Part shown: positions 49,173 through 62,580 of the stretch, piece by piece
How the letters are laid out: every line of letters begins with the position of its first letter
How positions within the stretch are numbered: position 1 is the first letter of the stretch
NCBI RefSeq assembly: GCF_041381155.1
Contig: NC_091134.1
Coordinates: 31,005,540 to 31,069,539, forward strand
Source: Argopecten irradians
Taxonomy: Eukaryota > Mollusca > Bivalvia > Pectinida > Pectinidae
Direction: 5' to 3'
Length of the DNA stretch: 64,000 nucleotides
Program-made: the position numbers and the translations under genes
Notes under the pieces: generated by a model
Database searches by the model: none
The model's input: only the letters and a program-made list of their open reading frames with translations
Told to the model about the DNA's origin: nothing

Positions 49173-52100
49173 CATCGTGTTACGTTACTGTTCAGATTTT
49201 GTAGGGGATTTTAACAAATAAGTATCCTGTCCTGTGATAATTCAGAATTTTAGTTTTCAATAGCAAGTTTGCTTTTTACACGTTTTTAAATATCTTTTAA
49301 AATGAAACAAAAAAAAATCTCTTGTAAGACATGTAAGCATGGTAATAATGTTTTATCTATTCAAAAGATAATGTTTTTTGAATATGTGAATTTAACAACA
49401 TAACCATTGTCATATGAATCAAAGTAAAAAAAAAAAAAAACTTTGCTGCATAAGCTTTTCTACAAAATGAAGCTCAGTCACCCTTGTAATTTCATAATAA
49501 ACTGTTCTAGCATTGAATAAGAAGAGTTGAAATGTGCCTTAGGGGTGAATGCGTTACTACGGTTACTGAATAATAAACTGCATATTATATATCATGCATG
49601 TAAAGATATAGAATTTTGTTGTTATTTTTCTGTCTGTTTCTTGTTTGTAAAACTCTAGACATTTTCAATTAAAAATTTCGCTTTCCATGTCAATAACTAG
49701 AGTCAATGACCTCAGACAAGCTACAGACGATCTCCGTTTTTTTGTTGTTAAAGATTCCAATTAACATACCTGTAAGCAAATTTTTTCACTCAAAAAACTT
49801 TTCTTTGTAGAGCCATATTAGATAACTTGGAGAAACTTGCTGAAACAAGATTTACTAAATGTAATAAAAGTATTACCTTCTAACAATACGGATTTCATGT
49901 ATAATATAATAAGACATGGGAGGGTCCTATGCAATCAGACTTCACCAGTGCAATACATATTCATCTCAGCAGTATTTTGCTGTAGACAATAATAATGGTT
50001 GGCAAAATATACCTCATACAATAGAAACGCAGAAAGCGGAAAATGGAAAATTCTGCAAGGTCAATCTGTGCTGATGACACAGTGTATTATATTGATTTGT
50101 CTTGAAAATTGCTTTGCATTTTGCAAGATTTAAAATGAATATCTTCAAATATATCTTGTTTTAGACATTACATATGCTAGAATTTATATACTCATATAAA
50201 TGAACATGGAAATATACAGAATATAGCTTATTCAAGAGTTAATTTGATTTTGGTGATTTAGAAAATTTTTACCCTTTTTACAAACATTTTTACCATGGTA
50301 CTTAATTGTTGCCGTGTGCCGTCTGCTGTATGCTATGTGTAAGACTATTTTATTAAAAATCCTATTTCTCTTTAACCTGAATATGATTAGAAGAGGACAG
50401 TCATATTTCATGTTCAGATGTGTATGTAAAAGACTTTTAAGGATAAAGGGATGGGGCTCTGAAAATGGAAACTTTATCAAATTTTTGCTTAATAATCCTG
50501 TAACTAATTAATGTGTTTCCGTAGGGCCCGACTGCAGGCCGTGTGCAAAAAGTCAAAACACACGTGGGATTTATAAGATGCCTAAACTGACCTATATTTA
50601 GGACTTTCAATAAGTGGTTTGCAATTTTATTACTGCAGAATTAACAAGCTACAAGGTTAGTCACATATTCAATCGTATTGATAAATATAATTTGCCATCA
50701 GCTTGGATCTGGTACCGTACAGGTAGTGAGTTTAATCACAATGTGATTGTTGCAAGCTAACGTATCCGCTAGCCGATTGCTGTTGATTGTTAATGATCTC
50801 AAACACACTAATTACTTATTGTGACAATTTTAAACAAATAGATTCTAATCTTTTTGAATATTCCTGATTACTATTCATGTGTAATATCTCAAAACATTGA
50901 CATGTGCATGGAGTACGGTGAACCGGACCGCCGATGTTTTGGACATCTGCAAGATATTTTAGTTTCAGGTTACGGTGGCCAATAAAAGAAAACAAACACA
51001 ATGTGGTTTTAATATGTTATTTCTTCTTAATACAACACTTCTTTGTGCAAGTTTTCAAGCATTTCTGGGGAATATTTAGCATTGAAATTGTCACCTTCAT
51101 AGATCGATTTTGGGACTCCCTGGACATCGTTTTTCCCAAAAAAAATTGATGCGCAAAATATACTGATAGTAGATTTTTTTCAGCATTTTCAGCCCTAAAA
51201 AGTACCTGCGCAAATTACACTGGTGCGCAAATTATACAAGTTTTTACTGTAACTAATTAATGTGTTTTTTAATAAGACTTAATTTGTCAGATGGTCATAA
51301 AGGCCCCTAGGCATCTTGTTTTATTAATTTAAGATATTTCAGAATTTGATCATCTTCAGTTAAATTTTTTACAATACATGTACTAATGTTCACTGGAAAT
51401 AATTTTTGAGTGCCAAAAGTCATCTTTTTTACTAACATGTTAATTTAAAAAATATCATGCACAAAAAGTCTTTCAGCCATAATGGATATTTTTACAGTAA
51501 ATGGAAAACTGGTAAATCATACGGCTGACACATATTTCTGTATTGGCAAAGAGTGTTATAGACATTGGCTCCCTATACTGTTGAGTGTCTGGACTGGTCA
51601 TTGCCAACAGAACTGGGATTCCAAGACATTTTATACCCTGGAGGTGTTAGTATATTGTTTTATTCACCATTGTCCTTTGCCAGATTTGTGGTATTGATGT
51701 CAGGTCACCTCACTTCTTTTACAGAAAGTGAAGAAAATCATTTGTAAAGGCGTAATTACTATTGCTTAGCTACAAAGTTACAGTCCTTCACTTGGCCGAG
51801 TCTTGGCAGATGAGGTCCAGTATCCAAATGACCATATTGGATTATAGAAGACATAATACTAGATTGGGTCTTCTGGGAGATGAACGGTCCTAACTTTATA
51901 GTATATATATATGTAGGTTTCTTGGTTGCCAGGTAACTGGCCATTGTCCAGATGCAAGTGAAGCGTTAATTCGAGTAACAATATTTGGAAATTGATGATC
52001 AGTTAGAGCAGCGTGGCGTAGCTTAATCTCGCTAAAGAATTGTCTGTGTATTGCTACTGTATCATAGAAGTGTCAGCACTAATCTGTAACGAAGAGCACT

Positions 52101-52261
52101 ATCGCTAGATCATTTCATTGATTGGTATAACCATACAGAAAATATAGTCAAAATACACCGACCACTTTAAAGGGGTCAAGCAATGACTAGAGGTCAAGCA
52201 ATGCATGAACACATAGTCTACAGGTTTGGTTAAATTTTGTGTTAAGTCATATTATCAGCCA

Positions 52262-52330
52262 TTTAAGAATGTGGCAGGCTACAAGGAAATGGTAGAAAGC
52301 TGGAGTACCTTGAAGAAAACCATCAACTTA
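52262..52330 (-). mobile_element. SINE 3' fragment, copy 3
   Basis: On the minus strand GGTTTTCTTCAAGGTACTCC, then AGCTTTCTACC. Only the tail region is present. Confidence 0.5.
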
Positions 52331-53270
52331 CAATTACCGGGAGTTCTTTGCCTCAGTTCAGAGAATAATAAAAGCATTTTTCAATTTTGACGTTAAAATT
52401 GCATGTTAAGAAGCATTTTTTATTCATAGAATATTCTTTATACAGGCGAGATAAGATTATCAGATACATCAATTTCAGGGATGTTATGGCAATCGTAACA
52501 TTGTCAAATTCTATTATGGTCTTCATTTTCTTTTGACAACAGTTTAAAACATTTTTAATGACTTTTTTATTTGTTCAATAATTTGATAGTTTGTTATAGT
52601 CTGATTTTTAAGTAAATACACTTATAATCATTTTGAATATTGAATGCACTCTTGGAATTTATAAATTGTGTTGCTATATTATTCTCTTTTTCCCCTTACA
52701 AATAAGTTAGAATATTAAAAAAAACACCTTAATTTCAAATAACTGAAATAACAGAATTAATGTTTGAACATTTTCTTGATCTCTTACAGCTTTTGATTTT
52801 CTGCTGAATTTCAAATAACATTTAACCTATTTTTGATTAAATGCCAGAACTGACATGTGACATCACTTAATTTGTATGCAAAATATTGCAGTCAATTATC
52901 TGTTCGTATATACACGGTACTTGTAACAGTGAGGATAGTTTGTTTCAACATTTGTCAGATATAATTCATACATACTGGAACATCAGAATAACATTGTACC
53001 ATGTTAGAATTGTTACCTAATTTAACATGTACTATTGTAGGTGCGAGTCAGTCGGTTAATTGGATTTCAGACTTACATACATAAGGATTGTGAAATAACG
53101 GCAGCCTATTTACAATCGTGTTCAATTAAAAATGTTGTGTTAAATGCCCTAGGGTAGGTATTAGGGAATCTATATTGACAAAAGATATGAGATAAGTCGT
53201 GTAACGGTGGCGAAGGCCTAGGGGTATAACGTGTGGGCGAACAATACAGAAGATTTCTCTACTGTTACAG

Positions 53271-53485
53271 TCACACTGTTGAACCTGACCCTGATACACA
53301 ACTCAAAGTGGACGTCCTTCACTCGGATTATCTGTCCAAGGAACTGCACGTTTGGGATTTATATACTTGTGAACTTGACCAACATCTTTACGGATTATTC
53401 TGGAATTACATACTGTGCTTGAATGGTGTGACGTGTCAAAAATTTCGATGCAGTGGAATATTTAAATCTCAAATATTTGTACACC
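53271..53485 (+). CDS. Unassigned candidate internal exon
   Basis: Open frame from a CTACTGTTACAG acceptor (alternative acceptor at 53248-53249) to a strong GTAAGT donor at 53486. It reads SHTVEPDPDTQLKVDVLHSD.. KELHVWDLYTCELDQ.. LYGLFWNYILCLNG, with codon composition unlike its AT-rich surroundings. An in-frame stop at 53227 limits it on the left. I do not recognise the family. It could be one exon of a large gene spanning the right part of the window, or chance. Confidence 0.35.
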
Positions 53486-55321
53486 GTAAGTACATTTTGT
53501 ATAAAAGTTTCTCCTTACTTAAATTGTTAAGATTAATTTGACATATAGCACATGTACAAGGGGTTTTATTCCATGTTTGACCAACATGAAACAATTTATA
53601 TGGCTCCTATTTCCTTTTGGCAATGTTATGTTGATCATTGGTAGCATTCTCTACACTCACTGACTGTATTCATTAGAACCAAGAGTCTTGGATCAGTTTT
53701 CAGTGAATCAAAAACAAACTTATATTTTGATATAAATAATTAAACAAACGTCAAATAAAGTGACTGTTCATTGAAGTATGAATCAAAATGGCTTGAAAAG
53801 GAATTTTGAAGTTTTTATAAGAGATATGATTTTGTAGCAATTTCAGAACTCAACATGTAATTTTAAATACTAGATAGTGTACTCAATGAAAGAGATAGTT
53901 GCTACCAACTCGTATGATGCTTTAGGCACAATTGACGAAGGAGGCATCGCTTCTGGTTAGAAGACATTAAACCAGATTTTGATCTGTATAGCTGTCATAT
54001 AAAATCTATCGAATGTTTTATCTTAATATTTAAAAGTAAGATGGCTATATTAATGCTTTGACATAGCTCAGAAATAGGTCCAAAGCATTCTGTATGCAAA
54101 ATAAGAAATACTCTCTCGCATTTTATTGCTTGCAAGAAAGTAACAATAGATGTTCGTTGTTTCTTTGTGGAGTCTATAGGTAACAATTGTTGTGTATTTG
54201 CTTGCTGGAAAACTTAACAAAATTGTTGACGATCTTTACTCATGCATGCATGTTAAAATATTTATATACAGTGGCAGTATTCATAATTATTGTGCAGGGT
54301 TTGTGACAAAATAATAAAGCAGAAAAGTCACCTATTAGCCACCATAGGATATGGGGTAAGATTTTGGCCATTTGTGTCAAGTTCCTTAAAGAAATAAACA
54401 TCTACCGGTAGACAGCTGCAAACAGATTAATTTTGATTGCCATCTTCAGCTTTTAAACTTTGTCTATTCTAAACTTTCTCTGTATTGTTCGGATACCATA
54501 TAAGACTTGTGATCTTATCCTAATTTTCCTTCGATTAAAATATAGATTTTACTACAAGGTGGGTATGTATATGATACAATTTATATATACAAATGTATTA
54601 TATATGATAGATATTAATTTCCACAGCCACATTAAGCACAGCTGGTGATGATGGTATTTTAAAATCTGAATACATTCAGCATACAGTATTCAGGTTCACT
54701 TCCTACAGATACACATGTATTAATATTTACAATATCGGTACATTCCTTTCCGGTTGGCTGCATCCCAAGTCACAGGTGGATGCAATTGAGTCATGTATAT
54801 AAACCCTCTGTTGAAATGATGAATATCTGTTCATGATGAATATCAATGTTGTCATCTCTTGTGGTTGTTTGTCCAGGAGGTCCAGGGGGTCATTATCAGT
54901 GTAGCGTATCAGCTGCTACAATATACTTAACTTCCATTTTGGCCTTGACCTTTATAAGTAGAAGATATCTTCATTTATTTTAAGACAAAGAATTTTTTGT
55001 ACCTCGGATCTTAATTTTATTGATCATAGGGTACAAATATTTTCAAGCTACGTACTATACCAGTTGTGCTGGCTTATTTTATACTGTTTGGCCAAGCATT
55101 TGTAAAGCCTTTTTTTAGGACTTAATTGTCTTAATATCTGCAGATCTGTTTTAGCTGGAAATTAATGTTTGCGAGAGGGGTGCTCTGCTGTGTATATTTC
55201 CGTGTGATCGCACTTTAAAGTGGATTATAGTACGCAAGTGTTTGGCATGTCTCAACATTCTTACACTAGCCTGCCACTTCTTGTGTTATACATGTAGTCT
55301 TAAATCCCATGTAGTGCAGTT
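53486..55321. other. No gene recognised (possibly intronic)
   Basis: AT-rich. Nothing with splice-bounded coding signal seen between the candidate exon and the SINE fragment. Confidence 0.45.
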
Positions 55322-55430
55322 ACCAGGTCTGTACTGACTGTAGGGCCGTGGTTTTTTTCCTAGTACTCTTGACTTTTCCCACTTTCAAAACCAGTCATCT
55401 TTTAAACGTTAACAGGACAAAATAAACAAA
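55322..55430 (+). mobile_element. SINE 3' fragment, copy 4
   Basis: CCAGGTCTGTACTGACTGTA, then CCTAGTACTCTTGACTTTTC and AACAGGACAAAATAAACAAA. Same tail as the 61.7-kb copy, without the tRNA-like head. Confidence 0.65.
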
Positions 55431-55758
55431 CCCTGACCCTGTCTGAGGCTGTATTACCACCCAGACAATATAGGAACTAGTTACATGGCCAAGTAGGAAG
55501 CAGTCATCTGTAACGACAGCTTGACATTAGTTAATGTTCTGCATTGTAACTAGACAGTAATTAGATAAAGTTGAAAGGGAAGAAGAGTCATGAAATATGC
55601 AGCAGCGAAAATTTGTATTTCATCTTCAGAAAAGTAGGCAGATATCATGTATAACTACCCAAACATATTCAATAATTAATGTGCTGATTAGTGGTTCAAA
55701 GCTGTAAGGTTTGACGGGGTTCTCAGTGGGGGAGACTAGAATGTATACTTACATGTGA

Positions 55759-58700
55759 GACATCAATGACGAGATATAAGTACTGCATGACATTTGACAT
55801 CAATGAAGAGATATAAGTACTGCATGACATTTGACATCAATGAAGAGATATAAGTACTGCATGGCGTTTGACATCAATGATGAGATATAAGTACTGCATG
55901 GCGTTTGACATCAATGACGAGATATAAGTACTGCATGGCGTTTGACATCAATGACGAGATATAAGTACTGCATGACGTTTGACATCAATGAGGAGATATA
56001 AGTACTGCATGGCGTTTGACATCAATGACGAGATATAAGTACTGCATGGCGTTTGACATCAATAACGAGATATAAGTACTGCATGGCGTTTGACATCAAT
56101 AACGAGATATAAGTACTGCATGACATTTGATTTCAATAACGAGATGTAAGTACTGCATGGCTTTTGACATCAATAACGAGATATAAGTACTGCATGACGT
56201 TTGACATCAATAACAAGATATAAGTATGCATAAGTACTTGACATCAAAAATATGTTTGACTTTTACATCAATGACAAGATATATAAGTACTGCATGACGT
56301 TTGACATCAATGACGATATATAAGTACGGCGTGTCGTTTGACATCAATGACGATATATAAGTATTGCGTGGCGTTTGACATCAATGACGAGATATTAGTA
56401 CTGCATGACGTTTGACATCAATGAAAAGATATAAGTATTGCATGGCTTTTGACATCAATGACAAGATGTATGTACTGCATGGCTTTTAACATCAATGACA
56501 AGATGTAAGTACTGCATGACGTTTGACATCAATGAGGAGATATAAGTACTGCATGACGTTTGACATCAATGATGAGATATAAGTACTGCATGGCGTTTGA
56601 CATCAATGAAGAGATAAAAGTACTGCATGACGTTTGACATCAATGAGGAGATATAAGTACTGCATGACATTTGACATAAATGAGGAGATTTAAGTACTGC
56701 ATGGCGTTTGACATCAATGACGATATATAAGTACTGCATGGCGTTTGACATCAATGACAAGATATAAGTACTGCATGAGGTTTGACATCAATGAGGAGAT
56801 ATAAGTACTGCATGACATTTGACATTAATGACGATATATAAGTACTGTATGACGTTTGACATCAATGACGATATGTAAGTACTGTATGACGTTTGACATC
56901 AATAACGAGATATAAGTACTGCATGACATTTGACATCAATGACGAGATATAAGTACTGCATGACGTTTGACATCAATGACGAGATATAAGTACTGCATGG
57001 CGTTTGACATCAATAACGAGATATAAGTACTGCATGGCGTTTGACATCAATAACGAGATATAAGTACTGCATGGCATTTGACATCAATAACGAGATATAA
57101 GTACTGCATGACATTTGATTTCAATAACGAGATGTAAGTGCAGCATGACGTTTGACATCAATAACGAGATATAAGTACTGCATGATGTTTGACATCAATA
57201 ACAAGATATAAGTACTGCATGATGTTTGACATCAATGACGATATATAAGTACTGCATGACGTTTGACATCAATGACGATATATAAGTACTGCATGGCATT
57301 TGACATCAATGACGAGATATAAGTACTGCATGACGTTTGACATCAATGAAGAGATATAAGTACTGCATGGCGTTTGACATCAATAACGAGATATAAGTAC
57401 TGCATGGCGTTTGACATCAATAACGAGATATAAGTACTGCATGATGTTTGACATCAATAACAAGATATAAGTACTGCATGATGTTTGACATCAATGACGA
57501 TATATAAGTACTGCATGACGTTTGACATCAATGACGATATATAAGTACGGCTTGTCGTTTGACATCAATGACGATATATAAGTACTGCGTGGCGTTTGAC
57601 ATCAATGACGAGATATAAGTACTGCATGAGGTTTGACATCAATGAAAAGATATAAGTATTGCATGGCTTTTGACATCAATGACAAGATGTATGTACTGCA
57701 TAGCTTTTAACATCAATGACAAGATGTAAGTACTGCATGGCGTTTGACATCAATGAGGAGATAAAAGTACTGCATGACATCTGACATCAATGAGGAGATA
57801 TAAGTACTGCATGACGTTTGACATCAATGAGGAGATTTAAGTACTGCATGACGTTTGACATCAATGAGGAGATATAAGTACTGCATGGCGTTTGACATCA
57901 ATGAGGAGATAAAAGTACTGCATGGCGTTTGACATCAATGACGAGATATAAGTACTGCATGACGTTTGACATCAATGAGGAGATATAAGTACTGCATGAA
58001 ATTTGACATCAATGACGAGATATAAGTACTGCATGACGTTTGACATCAATGAGGAGATAAAAGTACTGCATGAAATTTGACATCAATGACGAGATATAAG
58101 TACTGCATGGCGTTTGACATCAATGAGGAGATAAAAGTACTGCATGGCGTTTGACATCAATGAGGAGATAAAAGTACTGCATGACATCTGACATCAATGA
58201 GGAGATAAAAGTACTGCATGACATCTGACATCAATGAGGAGATATAAGTACTGCATGACGTTTGACATCAATGATGAGATTTAAGTACTGCATGGCGTTT
58301 GACATCAATGACGAGATATAAGTACTGCATGAGGTTTGACATCAATGAAAAGATATAAGTATTGCATGGCTTTTGACATCAATGACAAGATGTATGTACT
58401 GCATGGCTTTTAACATCAATGACAAGATGTAAGTACTGCATGGCGTTTGACATCAATGAGGAGATAAAAGTACTGCATGACGTTTGACATCAATGAGGAG
58501 ATATAAGTACTGCATGACGTTTGACATCAATGAGGAGATTTAAGTACTGCATGACGTTTGACATCAATGAGGAGATATAAGTACTGCATGGCGTTTGACA
58601 TCAATGAGGAGATAAAAGTACTGCATGGCGTTTGACATCAATGACGAGATATAAGTACTGCATGACGTTTGACATCAATGAGGAGATATAAGTACTGCAT

Positions 58701-59186
58701 GAAATTTGACATCAATGATGAGATTTAAGTACTGCATGGCGTTTGACATCAATGAGGAGATAAAAGTACTGCATGACATTTGACATCAATGAGGAGATAT
58801 AAGTACTGCATGACGTTTGACATCAATGATGAGATTTAAGTACTGCATGGCGTTTGACATCAATGAGGAGATAAAAGTACTGCATGACGTTTGACATCAA
58901 TGAGGAGATATAAGTACTGCATGACGTTTGACATCAATGAGGAGATATAAGTACTGCATGACGTTTGACATCAATGAGGAGATATAAGTACTGCATGGCG
59001 TTTGACATCAATGACAAGATATAAAAACTGCATGAGGTTTGACATCAATGAGGAGATATAAGTACTACATGACGTTTGACATTAATGACGATATATAAGT
59101 ACTGCGTGGCATTTGACATCAATGATGAGATATAAGTGCTGCATGGCGTTTGACATCAATGACGAAATATAAGTACTGCGTGGGAT
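55759..59186. repeat. 37-bp satellite, about 92 units, with higher-order repeats
   Basis: Unit GACATCAATGACGAGATATA, then AGTACTGCATGGCGTTT. Diagnostic variants recur at exact unit multiples. TAAGTACGGC at 56321 and 57542 are 1221 bp (33 units) apart. GACAAGATGTATGTACTG at 56460, 57681 and 58384 are 1221 and 703 bp (19 units) apart. One disrupted stretch is at 56225-56275. Confidence 0.97.
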
Positions 59187-59334
59187 TATGAGCACAGGAG
59201 ACAACATCTGTCATTATGTAATTTTCTGTATTTGATTATAGATATAATGACTTATATTTGCAGATTACTCGAGTTTTAAAATGTCAAATTTACACCTCCA
59301 TCCTGAATTGGGAGATGGCACAGTGTTAACTACG

Positions 59335-59398
59335 TCCCGCCCCATCCCGTCCCATCCCATCCCGTTCCATCCCATCTCTTTCCATCATATCACATCCT
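59335..59398. repeat. CCCATCCCGT low-complexity repeat
   Basis: About twelve five-base-like units (CCATC/CCGTC/CCATC), decaying to CATATCACATCC. Confidence 0.9.
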
Positions 59399-59519
59399 AC
59401 ATACATTGATATAATGATGGAATAAAATTTCCAGTGTATGTTAGAATGGTGTCATCTGTCAGTGTAGATTTTACTGTCAGGTAAATTAACAGGGGTTATT
59501 TTGGTCTAGTCGTAATGTG

Positions 59520-59830
59520 TTTCTTCATTGTACCACACTTTGACCTCGGCTCTGGGTTGTAGTGATCAAGTAGTTATGGTGTCCAATCTTCTACCACTAC
59601 CTATCCATCTCTTGGTCAAAGTTACTTATTAAATATTAGTGGTCAAGGTGTCTGAAATTCTACTTCCAACCATTCACCTCTTGGCGACTGTGGTCAAAGA
59701 GTTTTGTCATTACCTGCTGACAACTTAATCAACTCTCTGGTCAAGGTGGCCAAATTTTCAAGGTGACGTCCGTCTAATAATCTACCTTTAATCTTTCACC
59801 TCTGGGTTCTGAGTTCAAAATCCCACAGAG
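59520..59830. repeat. Degenerate repeat of roughly 110 bp
   Basis: TCTACCACTACCTATCCATCTCTTGGTCAAAG, TTCCAACCATTCACCTCTTGG and TTTAATCTTTCACCTCTGGG mark three diverged units with GGTCAAGGTG between. It ends in a B-box-like GAGTTCAAAATCCC, so it may derive from a SINE. Confidence 0.45.
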
Positions 59831-60464
59831 GGAAAATGACGGGAACTTGGCTATCAGTAACATGTAAAATAAGATTAAAGTAAAGTCCATGCATGTGATT
59901 TAAAACAACATTCTTTCAGGCAAACTGTATGCATACTGAATTCAAATTCATGTATCAAACAACTTATAGATATTAAGTTTGATAATATCAAATTTGTGCA
60001 CTAGAAACCTACATATCATATATCTCCATAAAATACTATAAAAGAAAGAAATGTTATTATAAGTATTAGGTTGGCCTGGAAACCTCACATAAATTTATTT
60101 CACACATTTAAATGCATTTTCTATTCAACATGAAAATGTCAAAGTACTTTACTGCGTGGGAGTGTAGTTTCTGTTTTGCTTAATGTTGTCATGTTGCGAT
60201 TAAAATTTCATTTTTCATTTTTTTTCTTAATATTTGATAAAGCACCAATCTATCCTGTGTGCTCTGACTTTGTTTTAAACCTTAATGCAAATTCAAAGAT
60301 TAATAGAAAATACAGTATTCCAAGTATGGCTTTACAATGATCCTGAAATATATAATAGATTGAAATCGACAACCAACAACATTTAAGTACCTGACTTTAG
60401 GGCTAATTCTTGCTACAAACAAAAAAAACTTTTAATAGAGAAAAGTTCAGGTCAGTCAAACCTT

Positions 60465-61130
60465 TCTTTATAGACCACTTCTGTATACAGGGCTCCAATT
60501 TCAGGTTGTTTTACTTGCTTTTTGAAAGTAGATATACCAGAATAGCAAGTGGAAAAAATATGCACTTGCTTATTTTAGCAAGTGGTTTTTATCAGGGACA
60601 ACTGTAAAAATGACATAATTATTGTGAAAAAATTGTTTCAATGGAAAATATGGGGGCCCAGTTCTTACAATAATGTTTTTGACATACATTATGTACTTAT
60701 ACACCTCACATCATCATGCAAAAATAAAGGATTTTATTTATAACAAAACTGTAATTTGAATACGGATATTAATTATAAGTAAAAATATATTTTAGCAAGT
60801 AAAAATTTAGGGCACTTGCTATTTTAAACAAGTGACAAAAAATGTAAAATTCGAGCCCTGGGATAATAACCACCTGCATAGTGAGAACCACTTTCGCAGG
60901 GTCACAGATTGTCACAATTTGACCTGTTTATAAAAACCACTTGTCTATAAGGACCACTTTTCCTACGACTTGAGACTTTGAAATTACATTGAAACCTGCC
61001 TTATGGACCACCTCCATATAAAGACCACCTGTTAAATAAGACCGCTTTCTCAGGCGTCTGAATTGGACAATTTCAACACAATTTGACCTGTGTATGTCTG
61101 CGATCTTTATAGACAGGTTTATTTTTAGAT
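60465..61130 (+). repeat. Dispersed GACCACCT-type repeat
   Basis: Blocks such as TTATAGACCACTTCTGTATA, AATAACCACCTGCATAGTGA, CTATAAGGACCACTTTTCC and TTATGGACCACCTCCATATA, then AAGACCACCTG. It looks like tandemly arranged copies of a dispersed repeat, interrupted by the MITE at 60488-60860. Confidence 0.6.
60488..60860. mobile_element. hAT-like MITE with CAGGGCTC termini and ACTTGC subterminal motifs
   Basis: 373 bp. The left end CAGGGCTCCAATTT is inverted at the right as AAATTCGAGCCCTG. ACTTGC/GCAAGT hexamers occur in both orientations near both ends (about 60512, 60545, 60562, 60579, 60795, 60812). CAGGG termini are common in hAT elements. Flanks show no clean 8-bp duplication. Confidence 0.75.
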
Positions 61131-61688
61131 GGAGTTTAATTTGGCCTATCTTTAATCTGTGTACATATTTTGGAGATAAAGGGTCAAAGTAGCATTATGA
61201 TTTCAGAAAACTGATCCCCTGAACACCATGGAGAGATTATCTTACAACTCCATTCCATTGTTATTTCTGTAGTACAGCTAGCTATGTTGATGCAGGTGTG
61301 TTGTTTTATTGTCTTTTGGACTATCAAATAGATGATACCCAGAAAGATATAACAACGATTCCTTTGGTTAAAATATTCCTTCTCTTACATGAACTTGGTG
61401 AATGATGACCAAGAACTTTAATTTTCAAGTGACTGCCACAGCTGAGAGGTCGGAAGAAACTGGGAGTATATATATATTCTTTCTGGCTCAATAATCGTAA
61501 AAACTACAGTAACCTGTTGTTTACCAGAAGTTTTTGTTAAACAAGACATCACTGACGAAAAAAGGAGTTGGTATCGCCACCATTGCGACTCCACGCACAT
61601 TTTAGCGCTGGTTTCTTGGGAATAAAACATCTCACATTTAATTCTTAGTGGGAGGATTTCTCATTCTTTGTCATAGTAAAAGAGAGTC

Positions 61689-61885
61689 CTAGAGGGCCAC
61701 GGTATCGAGTGGTAAGATACCCTCTGGATAATAGTTTGAAATCCATTTTGGACAATTACCAGGTACTGACTGCAGGTCGGTGATTTTTCTCCGGGTACTC
61801 TGACTTTCCTCTATATTCTAAACCTGGCATATCCTTCAATAACCCTGGCTGTTAAAAAGACGCTTAACCATCCAAATCAAATCAA
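61689..61885 (+). mobile_element. tRNA-derived SINE, copy 5
   Basis: Head GGTATCGAGTGGTAAGATAC (A-box-like), AGTTTGAAATCC (B-box-like). Body ACCAGGTACTGACTGCAGGT..CTCCGGGTACTCTGACTTTC, ending in a CAAATCAAATCAA tail. This layout is the usual one for a short tRNA-headed SINE. Confidence 0.8.
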
Positions 61886-62580
61886 TTTTTAAGTTTCTAA
61901 CAAATATTAGATATTTTGATGAGATGATTTCTGGTTTGAAGACCCAGGAGAGTGTAATTAAAGGCCGTGTATGAAAATGTAAAAAGTCTTAGTTTTGGTT
62001 TGTTTTTTTTTTGCTGCTGATAACATGATTCTGTTGTCATGAACCAAGTATAATGTTAAGGAGAGAGTGCAAATAAAAATAAGAACATTTTATCAAATTA
62101 CAGATTTGACTAAAGTGGTATTTAAAGAAGAATTGCTCACTTAGGCTTGCAATTAGTTTGTTTTGTTAACCAGAACAGCAGTATATTATTGTATACAGGC
62201 CTGTCATAGCGATACAAACATCGGGCGTTGCTTTATTGACATTTCTCAGTGGTTGTGATTTCTTGCTCAACTTTGGTGAAAAGGAAATAAAATCAATATT
62301 TTATTGCTTGTATCCATTATAAGAGTATTGCTTACACTACAAAATATTAATACAGCAAAGGCAAAGAGCCAAGTTCTTCAGATTCATTGACTGATAACGA
62401 CACGCTAATGTTACTTTTAACTGGAAAAAAATAGTAAATGAAAATAATTTTGAGAAATTGTTGACACTTGATATCAATAAAATCACTTTAAGACTAAATA
62501 TTGCAAATATTGAACTTTTATTAAGCTAAATACATTACTCTTATATTGACTTTAAAATTAGGTCTTGTACTGGATAAAGC

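Larger units (their letters stand above)
48061..53249. other. No gene recognised (possibly intronic)
   Basis: Contains two SINE pieces and a TGCGCAAATTATAC-type short repeat at 51150-51235. No supported exon. Confidence 0.45.

Noticed and set aside
51786..51962. Possible MITE with CTTCACTTG/CAAGTGAAG ends
   Set aside because: Only 9 bp of terminal match and no target duplication; could be chance.
56566..56760. Open frame within the 37-bp satellite
   Set aside because: Repetitive translation of satellite DNA.
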